From: Phoronis australis
Lineage: Eukaryota; Phoronida; Phoronidae
DNA: 64,000 nucleotides
Direction of reading: 5' to 3'
NCBI GenBank assembly: GCA_002633005.1
Contig: NMRA01000105.1
Coordinates: 786,010 to 850,009 of the forward strand
Under the pieces are notes generated by a model. It was given only the letters and a program-made list of their open reading frames with translations. It had not been told where the DNA came from and did no database searches. The position numbers and the translations under genes were made by a program. Shown piece after piece: positions 38,326 to 52,000 of this stretch; the stretch's first letter is position 1, and each line of letters starts with the position of its first letter.

Positions 38326-39330
38326 GATGAACCAGAATTCAAGGCACTTGGAATATTTTGGAGATTTGAACTTGCCGTTAGACTTACGGTTTATTTGTGG
38401 TGTCGCTCCCGGCAATATTGAGACCGTCAAGCTGACTAAGACTTATGCGGAATGGCAAGGAACATTCAATGTCAATTCGAATACTTTTCCATTTTACGAG
38501 CGTGTGCGTTTAGTGCGTCGTTCAAAAGAAGAAAAAACACCATTTTTCTGGGGTCTCACTGGTTCATACCAAAGTGCAGCTGCGGGTGAGGACACGGGGC
38601 AACGGGGGGAGGGCTCTGCTTTTTCCCAAAAATTGTCTTTTTGGCATACTTTTGGAAAGATGCAGCAAACTCGTAACTGGGGACCTCGTCATCATTCACT
38701 CTCAAGCACATTTCGTTCCCCTGTCTGTTAGTCGCCAGTCTTTGTCTGCAGTGCTAGAGTGGAGTCGTGTTTCATAGACAACAGTGGGATACTTTTAGTA
38801 TAGAAAGTGTCGTGTCGATTCGTCGCGCCATCTTGTGTCGGCAATGTGTTCCGAATACCCGAGGAGATTTCGCAATCCACTTCGTAGAATAGTTTCCTCG
38901 AAAAAATATCGCAGATCGCCTGTAAATTATCACTTTCATGAATTTTGTGTGACCTGCCTTGCCCGATCACTGCTCGTCTCTACGCCACATGTCTTCAGTA
39001 ATTCTTGGCCAGAATATTTTCCACTTGAGGGCCTTTGTGTTGTGGGCTACAAGCTTCGGCTGGTACAACAGAGCTTGACAAAATGGTGGATACGCGCCAT
39101 AAGCAAACTAATGGAACTGCTGCTGAACAGACGATAGGATGCAGTGATTGGTTTTAACTAGTTAAAAACTTGCAGAAATCTTATACCTGATTAGGGCCCT
39201 ACTCATTCATGTTATTCATCTCTTTATTGTTTAATGCTGTTGATTACCTAAAGAAAATGTTGATTATAACCACATAAGTACATTTTGTGAATTTCTAAAA
39301 TTTGTCTTTGCCAGCGTAAATTTTAGTCTC
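38325..39330 (+). pseudogene. Third MAO-like copy: 3' fragment (part of exon 13, intron 13, exon 14, 3' flank)
   Basis: GAACCAGAATTCAAGGCACT at about 38.33 kb matches the end of exon 13 and the start of intron 13 of copy A (25471 onward). The following ~600 bp aligns with copy A intron 13, including the CGCCATCTTGTGTCGGCA block. It then aligns with exon 14 to a stop at 39137 ([25 protein letters not shown]), and with copy A 3' flanking sequence to about 39.33 kb. The donor has GC instead of GT, the exon 14 acceptor is lost and the N-terminal part of exon 14 is scrambled. All upstream exons are missing. It is closer to copy A than to copy B, as introns and flanks also match. Confidence 0.8.
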
Positions 39331-40084
39331 ATTTAAACTTGGCATGAGTCTTGTATGACGACGTGCCGGTTAATTATTATTTTCTCGGTATAGCTGACGT
39401 GTTATAAACACAGTTAAGTATCAATGAAAAAGAACTGCTATGAACGAAAAAAACAAACATGATATATGAAAATGGAAGTACTCAGGCAACGGACTGTTCG
39501 GAGAGAAACTGCAAATTTTTCTCTATGTCACAAATGAAACCATTTACTTTCTTTTTTGTCATTTCGCTCACATAAAGGTGAGTTAAAATTGCTTTACAAT
39601 TTAAAGCATAGCTATAACGGACTCAGTCGCGCTTCTGTGAGCGATGAACTTTCTGTAGATAATTCAATAAGAATGTTATCAATATTTGCCACTATTATGA
39701 CGCGATTTGGACCCAAAAATAGGAATTTAAATAAATCCAGTCACATCATATTTTCCAAACTTTTGCATGTCTTGGAATTTTTCTCGGTTCAGGTGAAACC
39801 TGTCCTTTTTGCAGTACTCGATCTTGCAGGGAGTTCACTTGTTCATTTACGCTAACGAACCCATCGTCAGATATTGTCAAAAAAAGCAAAACAAGCCTGA
39901 GTTGACCTATGTGACTTCCGATAGCGACTGTAGCAATCCTACCGACAAGAACAAAGAATCTTCATCAATTTAACGTTTCCCCGACACGATAATATATTCA
40001 CATACCGTCAGGACGACCAGGTCACGGCTAAACAGTACAGGGGCGTGATACGTAGCTTGGAAACAAACACGAAAGACTTACAGG

Positions 40085-43000
40085 ATGCAACAAGCGGATG
40101 TTGCTATCGTAGGAGCCGGCATAAGCGGTACGTTGAATGCTCATCGCACAAAATTATCAATTTTAGCATCTAAAGAGCAAAATCTAGTCTAGTAATCCCT
40201 AAAATCCCTAGCTTGGAATTGTCGCCAGTGCATTGGCCTCTGTAATTTTACGTCGACATTCGCCTTAAGTCTACATGACTAGGCCTACATAACTGACATA
40301 GCCTAAAGTAGTTATTGTATTTTGTGTGAAATGAGTAACTTCCGTTTCAGTTGGCAGCTGGATTTTACACTCACAAGCGTGTAAACGTGCAATTAAAATC
40401 CAGGGTTTTACAAGAAGCAGCAGTTATGAGGTGACCTCGACTGTACCCGACACCGACAATCGTCGTTTTCTCCTAGTCTGAATATGCGGGCCGCGTGCTT
40501 AGTCTGTAACTAATTTTGATTTAGACCATTTTCGGTCCGTTTCTATGCTTAGAAGTGATCTATGGACTCACGAAGAGCTGACAGTTCGCTATTGCTTCAG
40601 ACCAAGCTTATACATGACATGAATGAGTCATTTTTCAGGGGTGGATCCAGGATTTTGAGTGGGGGGGGGTCGCAGAGTATTAGCCAGGATTTTGCCCGTT
40701 ATAAACATTCGCACCTTCGAACTGCCAAATGGAATCTGGAAATCTGGGAGAATTTTTTTGGATGGCATGGCCCGCTTGCCCCCCCCCCCTAAATCCGCCA
40801 CTGTTTTTACATTGAATACCCGTTTGGATCGAGTCATTATCTCATAACGACTGAGTGCAGACAGCTCATTTTCATCATAAAACACGTGGCTGTTCAGGGT
40901 GTAGAAAGTTTAGCGCGGACTGCTTTCGTAGGTCGATCATGCCGCTGAAATCAGTTTAACTTTGACGTGCGTCAAGAACCCAGTAAATCGACTTTTATAT
41001 GATTCGATCACCGATTTCAGTTACTCAGAGACTAATTTCATAACGGTGAGATGTTTACATCAACAGTGGGTTATAGTGATGGAAGGCGGTGTATAACCGC
41101 TCAACTGGCGAGTTACACTCTTTCACAGTGCTTACATGGGCGGCGCACCATAGGGAGCTGTGGGGCTTTAGCCCCACACATTTTTCAGTGCTGCGCCGCC
41201 CATGTGTTACGAAAGGTAGCACTGTTGAACGTTGTTTATCATGGCTCCTCATTGGTTAAAGTAATGAAACTGACGTCATAACATTCAGTCATTCCCAGTG
41301 GTTGAAATCTGGGAAACCCCTTTCAATTTACTGTTACGTAGTATGGCGACAACCTTTGACTTGAATAGTTGCAATTTATTAAAACGGGCAGTGATGGAAG
41401 TAAACAAAGTCAAGGGAGCCCCGATCCTGTGGCTTAAGCCCAAACAGTTACGGTGCACATAGAAGGCGTGTGCAAGTGGTGGCGATGTGATCGAAAAACT
41501 TCCGACCAAGCATGTGCATTGATGCCTATACACGAAATTCCGTGTGTCGTTCATCGTGTTCCACAGGGCGGCCACTTTTCAGTGTAGGTGGCGGTGTGTC
41601 AGAGGGCACTGGCGAGTTTGCGATTTTGTCCACGGAATGGGAGTAATCCGAAGGTGCACTAGTCCCAAGGTGCACTAGTCCCAAAGTGCACTAGTCCAAA
41701 AGTGCACTATTCCGAAAGTACACTAGTCCGCAGGCGTGCATGTTTCTCTGTATATGATTCTTCTTTACGTCATTTAATGGACGCGAAAAACAATTTCTAA
41801 AGATTTTCAAAAATGTTACTGCGTTTGCACTCGTGCGACATCGAAGATACTTTGCGCTGAATCGCAGAAGAAAATAAAGTGAATAATACTGTTGATCGTA
41901 AGTTATGGCTCATTGCAAAGTTTGAGTCACGAAGGGTGAATTTTGCCGTTTGCCAAAAACCTCCAATCGAGTCATTTTTAATGCAGCCATTGACTTGATT
42001 CTATAAATGGTTTCAGGGCGCATCAGCGAATTTCGCAAAATGATGACAAAAAATGCATATTAATATTGCTTGGCTATCGTTTAGTGAGATAGCAGCTTGT
42101 CATTCGTTTTTTATCTAGACTCTTCACACAACCGTAATGTTTCTTCTTGATTTCTTTCACTCAACCTTTTTCAATCAAACAGGGGGCGCACCATATCGAA
42201 CTGGGGGAAGGGAGGATATAGCCCCCACTTTTTTCAGTGCTGCACCGCCCATGGGCTATGGGTGATGCACCACAGTGGGGCTGGGGGCTATAACCCCCTG
42301 CACTTTTTTCGGTGCTGCGCCTCCCATGATCCACTTTTGTGTACTCTAATTATTCAGCATTTGGACACAGTGTTCTCAAGTTAAAACTGTTATTTTTACT
42401 GAAACTGTGCAAAATTGTTTTCAAGTCGTGTTGTGTGTAGGTCTTTCGTGTGCCAGACTCCTCGATAAGGAGGGTTTAAACGTGGTGGTGCTAGAAGCAC
42501 GTGACAGAGTCGGTGGACGAACATGGACCACATTCGACCCCTCCTATAAATACATCGACGTGGGAGCCTCGTACGTAGACATTACTCACAAGAGGATACT
42601 GCGACTGTCCAAAGAACTTGGAGTTGAAACGTGTAAGATTTACTCAGATGGACAAAGCGTTCACATGGACAGATATGTGAGTATGCTGTAGTTCACTACT
42701 GGCACGATTTCGCCATTATGGTTCAAAGCAAGCCGTGTTCGTCAGCTGGCGCAGGACGCCGGCGGTGGCCAGTGCTATTCAAAGTCGATGTAAAAAGACA
42801 AGAGAGCTGCTCTCCTAGAAAAGAAATATCGAGCAGCTAAAGCACGCGGGAAGAGTGGGTTTGCCTGCCTTCCGGAACTAGCGTGTACTTTTGATTGGTT
42901 TTAAGAGTAAATCTTTGAAAATCATATTTGGCGTTTTGAGGAATCCGGTCAACGCGAGTCTTAAAAAGAGAACCAAGGCGAATTCAAATGACATATGAGC

Positions 43001-46000
43001 TATACAAACACAAATTAAACTTGCTTTCCCGACCTTCCAAATCCGTTAAATGGACGTTGAATAACACCAAAGTATCGCAAAACGGTTTCTGACTCGGTTC
43101 AGGCTGCACTCGTTTCACACTTGGCACCAACAAGCATATTTTAACCTTTATATCATATAACAAGCTCCTTCTGATGACTAAGTTCATGGTACATACATGT
43201 CTGAGAACGAGCCCAACGAGGGTGAAGTCGGAGGGGGGGGGGTTGATCACTTCTTAATTATTTTACGAGATCACGGTATCCATTTTAGTTAGAATATTTG
43301 TCGAATAATTGGGAGGGTTTCAGTCCTGTCAGCATGTTCATTTCGAAACAATTAAGGATTTGCTACATAGTACAAGTTAGGACCTACCGAACCACTGTCC
43401 AGCTCAAAACCGGAACTGCGTAGCGTTTCAATCTTTTGTTAGTATAATTTGTCACTGCCGTAAACAGAAGCAAAAACATTTTGTCAACACAGGTCAATGT
43501 GCAGCCTTACTAAATTCTGATTACCAGCAGATATTTTGCAAATGATCAGCCTGACCTGCGGACATGTTTAGTCAAAGCACTGTTCCAAAGAGGTCCAAGA
43601 CAAGAAGTATCGTACTTAAATTAGTTGTTTAATTCATTATCTGTTAACATAAGTCCTTCAACAAGGCACAACTGGTCATAATGTTCGGGTTATGGGTAAT
43701 GTACCCGTCTTTTCGTTTCCAAACGAATTTGGGTCAATTTTTAAAACACCTTGGATAGCATTTCAAGCATTACGTGTTTTATCATTGCTTTGAACGCAAT
43801 TAAATTAAATTAAATTAAATTAAATGTCTGTTCTTGTATTAACAGTATTTCAGTGTACTGTAACATCCTAATCTATATTAGCCACAGATTATACAAATCT
43901 ATTTTTATCCAGGGTAAGATCACTCGTTGGTCGGGCACTCCACATTCATGGAACCCATTCGTCACCATGGACATAATTAACTTCAAGAGAAAATTCGACG
44001 AAATGGCAGGCGAGGTAAGCAAACGTATTCTTAGCGTAGCACGTGCTGCGGAAGTGGTGAAAGTACCAGACATTAACAGAGGTCATGACGTCCAATGAAG
44101 TCTCTGAAACTTTACGGTAGTTAAATGGTGCCACACTTATAAAACTTTCACTTGTAACATCCTCGTTTGCTAGCGCATGATGGTATGTAGGTCTAGTTCC
44201 TTATTCTCATCCGAGGCATTTATTGAACCTTAGAAAATCTTCATTTACTGATCAATGTATAACTGACAGTGAAGGGCACAGCTAATGTCTTTACAACTCC
44301 TAGATCCCCGAAGATGCGCCCTGGTCCGCACCTCGTGCCAAAGAATGGGACAGCGTCACAATGGAGGAATGGATTAAGCGAAACTACTTTTTTGAGTATG
44401 TAGCCTAATGATTTTAGAAAAAAAAATCTTCCGTACATCCTGGTCTAGAGTCGACACTAAATAGCTTTATGAAATTTCTTCTGACTGTCATAACACATAA
44501 ATGCTCCATAGGTTTAGCAATTTTTCCAAGGGTGCAAGCCTGACTGGAATCTTGATGTAATCTCCACTGTTTAACAAGTTATCTACAACCGTGTTCTGCC
44601 TTCTCGCCTAGATAACATCTTTTGCGCAACGTAGACCTTTTGGGTTGTCCTATCATAGAACTCTTAACATTGGGTAATGCGCAATGCGTAGTTCGTTTGC
44701 GCTGCAAATCCGCTATTGCGTAACGCTAGGATCTCACTAAAATCTTGCCAAAATCACGTGTTCTTAAAATACACTGCTGTATCTCACGTAATTTCGCGAA
44801 GTCTTGCTTTTTGGTGAAGTCCTAAATTCCCTTAAATGCCAATTTCGACCTCGCGCTGCTGAAGTTGCGCCGCGCTTGCATGGCATTTGTTAGCATTCGT
44901 TTGTTCCAGTGTTGGAATTTACTATCATTAAAAATTTTCTCAAGTAAAAACATGAAAATGAAAACAACGCAATATAATTAGGCTTGATTTGATTTGATAA
45001 CTACAACACTAGATCATTACTGCCGGAAATTTTTAGTGCAAACTCTCGGGGCTAGTTTCGGGGTCACAAGCTCAATAGAATAAATCGGCCACATGCGGGT
45101 CAGTTTGGATTCCAGGGCTAGTCTTCTATGTTCAAGATGTATTTGGTTCCTACCCACTGAGTTCACAAAAGAAAGCTCTGAAAATTCAGTGCATTCAATG
45201 TGGAATTCAGACGTGTTTGACAGGAAATGTACGCGGGTTAGCGCTGAACTCCATGTGCAGTATGATGTATTTGAATCAGCACAAGAGACTGTGTTCGGGA
45301 TTTCAGGTTGGCCACGGAACATCCAGTAAATTGAAATTTTACGAGGAACGTTTATCTTCTGTTGTAGAGAAAGTCGGGAGTTCCTCCGTCTGTTCGTTCG
45401 TCTCAATAAGACCGTTGAAGCTTGCGAGATTTCACTCCTCTGTATGTTATGGTACGTGAGACAGAGCCAGGGAACTACTCATCTCTTATTGACTGACAGT
45501 GGCGAGGACTGGGTACGTGAGAATCACACGACTTGTCATGGCAGACGACGATACTACCCTTTTCGAATGTGTATGCGACAATCTAGGTTTAACAAACCAG
45601 TCACGATTTTCGCAGATTTTTGCATTGTATTTTAATGAGTAATGCGATGTAAAGTAGTCATATTGAAACAAAATTTAGGTCTGAAATGTACACTATATAT
45701 TCTTAGATGATATCAGAAACTGAAGTCAAAATCAATTACCAATTACCTGTGTACGGCGAACTCGTCACTTACGCCGGAATATGTCATTAGTTGCAGCTGG
45801 GCTGCTATCGAGTTGGAAAACGTTCCAAATCTCCCGCTTTTGACGGGCTGTCCCGCTAAAATTTGAAGGTTTTTACCACTTCCTGTATCAAATGCGGCGA
45901 TAATGGTGTTTTATTATATATTTCTCATGTGATTTTCCACACGATTTACCCCCAATTTTAACGGCGTTCGAGTAAAAAACGCCATCGGAGCGTGTTTGGT

Positions 46001-49000
46001 TCGTTGCGGTGGACATTTGACCCTTGCGTTTTGGTACAGGTGTCCCGTTTTAGACCCAAATGAACCCCGCTTTTTACTATCCAGTTATTCTGTTTTTTCA
46101 TTTTGAATTGTTGGCAACTATTAGTTGGTTTAGAAGTTTTGAGAGTGGATCTCGTAAAATGCTTCACACTGTGTATTAGAAGTCACTATCGTCAACTGTA
46201 CTTCCCAAAAACATAATCTATGGTTACAGACTCAAAAAATCCGAAAACCCAGAACTGAAAAAATGACTATTTATGTGGCGAGGTAAAATATAACACCTTT
46301 TATGAAATTTTATGTTTTTAATGACGACTTCGTATTAATCCTTACAATTCAAGTTGGCAGTACACTGTACAGGTTGCGGCAGTTGATATGTCAGTACTTG
46401 GCATTTATTTGCCTTACAACTGCTGTTGAGAAACAACCCATGTTGTTCGAATATTTCGCATTTCTTTTTTAAATTATTAATTAGTATTCCAAGAACAGGA
46501 TTCCGTTTTACGTACCTTCTAGCTGTGCTTTTGTTTTGGTATTAAACGTATCATTTTACGTGCTAAATGCCCATTCTTTTCATTCGTTATGAGGAACGTA
46601 CATTTGTGGGAGGAGCCAACCAAATTGCTATCAAAATGGCCGACGAACTGGGCGGTAAGTACAATTACGACGAAAAATGCAGTGCATTTCTTTTTGCACT
46701 CAACATCGAGGTATCAAAGTTATTTTCGAGGCTCTTATTGTCGCCCAGCTTACATTATGTGTAGTGTGATAATATTTTTCACAACAGAGGGGTGTTGAAT
46801 ATTTGTCAATGTTCTAGATAAAGTCTAAATTTTCTACTTTGGGTTCATAAGGACTGGGAAACTCAGACTGATGACCACAGTTCAAATGTACAGCTAATTA
46901 CGGACTGCCTATATGATTATTTCTTCACGGTGGACAAGGGGTCATTCTTGTTGTCCGATTCTACCTATTCAAATCATGTATTATTGTGACACGCCCTCTT
47001 ACAGTAAGGTACAAGTAAATTGAAAGTGTTTTAATTTCTTCTTGTGTTAAATAAACTTTTTCGCCTTGTTCCTAAACAAAGCGACTAAGAAATGCAGCAC
47101 AGATAGTTCCAACTTCTCTATTTGAAAACTGGTTATTAGATTTTTTAGCTAGAGTTGTTTAATCCCAGAATTGTTCTTAACAAGTTAGATTTGGTGTAAT
47201 TTTTTCATGACAAAAACTCATTGTTCTTTTTTTGAAAGTCAGACTGGATGGTTACTCATTTGCATCGCAGTTGTTGTTGAGTTAACTGTTCGAGCTTGGC
47301 TTGCTTGAACCGATTGTCGAATGATGATTACCGCATGTTGCAGAGAAAGTACGTCTCAGTAGTCCTGTTAAAGGGATCAGACAGTCAGGTTCACAGGTTA
47401 TCATAGAAACCCTGAATGGACAGGCATACGAGGTAAAATGGTTGTATAGAAATTTATATTTACTTCAGTGAACTGGGTAGAACGTTTTCATTAGTAGAAA
47501 ATCAAATTGTTTTCTCGATATAAAATAGGTCTGACGTTTGAAATCTTACGAGGACGTCTTCAATAAATTATCAAAGATAGATGAACCAGCCATTCATTTA
47601 TTGTGTATTGGGAGTTCCCTAAAGGATTTTCTTGAAATGCTTTCTGATTGGGAGACGTTTTTGGCGTCCGCCTTTCAATCCATCAAATTCTAAAAATGCT
47701 TGAAGGACCACTCTAAAATTGACAAATGTGTTCCTGCATGCCGAGAAGACTATGGCTGGTGTTGATTTTCGGACGAGCCCGACTACTGTAATGCCCCAAG
47801 TGGCAATTGCGATGTCTCTGGGGTCGAATTTTATATCCTTCACACCTTGCAAAACCTTTGTTATTCGGCAAGCGTTTCCTGTGATTGTGACAAAAGATGA
47901 CGGTTAGCTTTCGGACAGATCCAATGACCACTGTGCTCCCTAGTGGCAATTTCATTTTTCTACTCTTACCTCTATATCTTCGGAATTTTCACGAACTTGA
48001 ATTTGCCAGATAGGTTTCCGTTAAGAAGACGATCACATTTTCTTATTCCTAATTTATATATGGATTTGACATATTCTGCGTCACCAAGTGACTATTTTTA
48101 TTATTTATGGGTTTCAGTGGATTTTTGGCGTCCGCCACTCTCTTTTAAACCGCTCCAACCGAAGGAGCATTATAAACATTGGCAAATGGGCTCCTGCTAC
48201 GAAGATCGCGGTCGACGTTGATTTTCAGACGGGACCGACTACTGTAGCGTCCCCTAGAGGCAATCATGTTTCTCTTCAAGTTTGCGTTCACAGCTGTGGT
48301 ATCTCCTTAACCATTTTCAGAATCTTAACTTCAGTGCAAAATTTGGCAGATGTTTTTCTCAGTGGAATGTATAGCAACGAGTGACGTCGACTTCGGGCGG
48401 GATCTGACTATCCCTTTGTCCTTTAGTGGCAATTTTAGTTTTTTCTTAATGTTTATCTCTGTAGCTTCAGAGTTATTTGACAGAATTTCATTAAATTTCG
48501 CAATATCGTTTCTGTTTAGGAGTCGACAACACTTTTCCCTTGCCGTAACTGAAAGCGAACACAAGGGTGTATTCCCACGAACGTGACAACGATGACACCT
48601 TCTTTTAGACGGATCCGACTGCCGTTGTCCCTCGAAGTGGCAATTCTATTTTTACCTCTGTATTGGAGTTCTTGGACCGATTTTCGTGATATTTGGCAAA
48701 TAGATTCAGTGACTGAGACGACGAGGCCTTCCCATTTTCTTGCGGGTGCGACACAATCTGGTCTACCTAGTGGCCACTTTGATACTATAATGAACACCTT
48801 AGATGCACACCGTTTGCGATGCAGTAGTGGGCTCATTTGAACAATTCGCGTTGCTCTTGCCAGTAAGATATGGCCGACCCACAATCGTCGGAGTTTGGAA
48901 ATGTGTCTTTCCAGCTGTCGTCGTAGGAAAGTAAAAATATTTGGGGAGCACGTGCCACCTGCGGCCTTGTGGGTAATTGCTGAAATTAAACATTTTTTCT

Positions 49001-52000
49001 CCAGACATCCCACGTAATTGTCGCCATCCCGCCGGCCATTCAGTCAGCGATTCATTTTGATCCGCCATTCAACTCCAAACGGACACAGCTCATTCAGCGC
49101 ATTCCCATGGGAAGCTGTATAAAGTCGACCACTGTGTTCGCGAAACCATATTGGAGGAACAACGGTAAGTAGTTTAAAGGGACATTATTGTAGAATTTTC
49201 GGAAATCAGCCTCAACACAGAATGTACCCCAGTGATTGCAGCCAAACAATCTGCTGGAGGAGTACAGTGCTCTTGTCAAATGCTTATAACTTCAAGAAGT
49301 GTGTCCCATCCAAGAAAAACCTCACAAATAGCAGTGAAATCGCGATCCCTTTAATCCTATTCTGTGCATCAGCTGTGGCAGTTACAACGGCAATACTGCT
49401 TGCAATGCATTTTTTTGTAGAAAACTTCATTGTCTACTTGTTATCAGACCAGTAGCCAGAACTGCGCGAGGGGTAGCTCGAATTTCCAGAACAATGGACC
49501 TTTGATATTTTGCAAAAGTCGACCTTGGAAATCTTTTCCATCAAGTTTGTTGCTGGTATGAACACGATGAAAGTCACAGGGATATTGCAATTTTCACAGT
49601 ACTTCCATATTTTTTATATTTATCTAAGATAGTTTGTAACTTGTTGATAACATCCTGAAGACACATTATGAAAAATTTGAACGAATTCGATTGCTCAATT
49701 GCTGGGAAATTACTTGTCAAAAGGTGGATCACTTTTTTGGGACACCTGATATAGTAAGGGATCGTTCAGATATTACGTCATCACTCGAGGGGGAAGGGGT
49801 TTGGAAAAGATGAAGTTTTATGAAAGGGGGCGGGGTTAGACTCATGGTGATGTCATCACCTGGTTTATTAGAATAATTCCATCACAGTACATTTCGTTGG
49901 GAAACTGATTCACTATTTAGCGAAACGGGGGCGCTCCGTTTCACACTTCCAAGACTTGATCATATTTTACTAGGCTTGTCTCATAAACAGACAAACGACA
50001 AGACAATTATATCATAACTGAGGGGGAGGGGCAAATTTTTGATGACATAATATGTTAAAACAGTGTTAGGAAACCGCAATGGCTTTAGGCAGACTTGGCT
50101 TGTCAACATCAATCGGTAAAATACACAAAATTAATGTAAACAAGAGCAGTGCGTAGCGTTGAGATGCACCAACGACTTCAGTGCAAACACCACGCTTTTA
50201 GCATCTTTAAAAATGGCCATTGGATGGCGCAGAATAAGTCGAAACCATGCCCCATTGGATAAGTGCTGTCATCTTCGTAATAGAAACTTGTTTGCCAAAT
50301 TTCATGAAAAAACGTCCAGGAATTCTGAAGATATAGAGGCAAAGATAAAAATTATTTGCCAATACTGAAGGAGCACACAGCTATCAAAAGTCGAGGGTAG
50401 CCATTGCCACATCTATAGGAAAACTTCTACAAACATCCTACAAAAAGAATCAGGAGCTACAAATATGGTCGCAAATAATAGGGATGCCACAGGTATCAGA
50501 CCCGTCCGAAAATCAACGTCCTCGGGTACATATCTGTCAATTTTCATCATTTGAGCAGTTTGGGGATAGGGAGACAGAAAAGCTAAGGAAACAAATTAAA
50601 TTGACACCAGGTGGCGCAGATTATCTCAAATCCATTCAAAAATGGCAAGGCATCGTCGTCCCATACATAGAAACATATTTGCTAAGTTCATAAAAATACG
50701 TCACAAAACTCCAAAGATACAGAGGGAAACATAAAAAACCAAAAGTGTCACTAGGGTGCAGTGCGATAGTCGGATCGGTCCGAAACTCGTTGTCTGCTGT
50801 CTGCATCAAAGAAAAATGTCTTTCAAATCGAATCCCGCGAAGAGAAAGTTACCGGATTGTCACAGCGCTATTTTTAGTCTGTATTACATGGGTTTATGTT
50901 TCGTCGATCGGATGACAATGTGACCTGCCTACTTGTGTAAAAACAAACAGATTTCATGACTAAGGGACATCTCAGAGAAATTTCTTACAGCCAAGTAAAA
51001 AACAAGAGAACTCACTTCACGACAGAGCAACACACTTGGTTAAATTTCACCAAGTAATAAGAATAAGCCAATTTTCTCGATCGGGAAATTTTCAAATCAT
51101 TCTAACATGGAATAAAAATTCACGAAAATGAGATTAAGTATTAATTTTATTGAATTTGCTGCATCTATACGTGACATATGCAGGTTTCATCTTAAAAGAT
51201 GGTCTGCCAATAACAATATCAAACATGGATTTCGATATACATATCATAAAACTATTATTTCAGTTAGCAGCAGCGGCCATCGCTTTCTATCGATATCGGT
51301 ATGTATAATGATGTGAGAACGTTAGAATAGAACTTGGTTTCGGTCATTGCGTGCCAATCTCGCTCAGATAACCAGTTCTTCGTGACGCCAACTATCTGTG
51401 GGTCCACCATTCAGGTCGTGTTCAACGCGTGTCCGACTCGCTTTGTTGGATAATACTAGTCGGACTTTACTGGATTGTCCTTGTAGCCTACGCTCCGCTG
51501 CGTCTTTTCTCTAAAGGTATTCATCTTACGGTCCTGTCCGGCTTACGGAGTAGGCGTCCATCTTACAAAGGCTGGTAAGCGTCTCTAGTTGATGAGTTCC
51601 TGAAACTTGCTTTGATCGACCTAAATAAACCACTCATGAACCGTGTCCTTCTCGCCCCATGGATGTCTTCCAGTAAAATTTGCATGCTTACAAAAGGATG
51701 TCGTCTTTATTCCAATACCATGTCGTCCAGACGGGTGCATGTCTTTCTTGACCTGCCCATCTCGCATACAAAGTGTACAATCATCCGAAATTTTCATAGA
51801 CGTGTAATGGTAGGAGCTTCCTCTTCTCCATTTTCTAAGATCGATTGTCGTCCATAAAGCTCTAACAATGCACAATTTGATTCGTGGTCGCCATCTTTTG
51901 TGTGTGTGTCCATCTCGCATGTAGAAAGGAAGGTTTCTGCGTCAGAGGAACCTTTTACGATTGTGTCTGACTTGAAGAGCCCTTAGACGCGTGCCTATCT

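Noticed and set aside
47619-49068. Overlapping ORFs up to 165 codons on both strands
   Set aside because: They follow the satellite-like repeat, and the last overlaps copy B exon 8 antisense. Composition and lack of motifs argue against genes.
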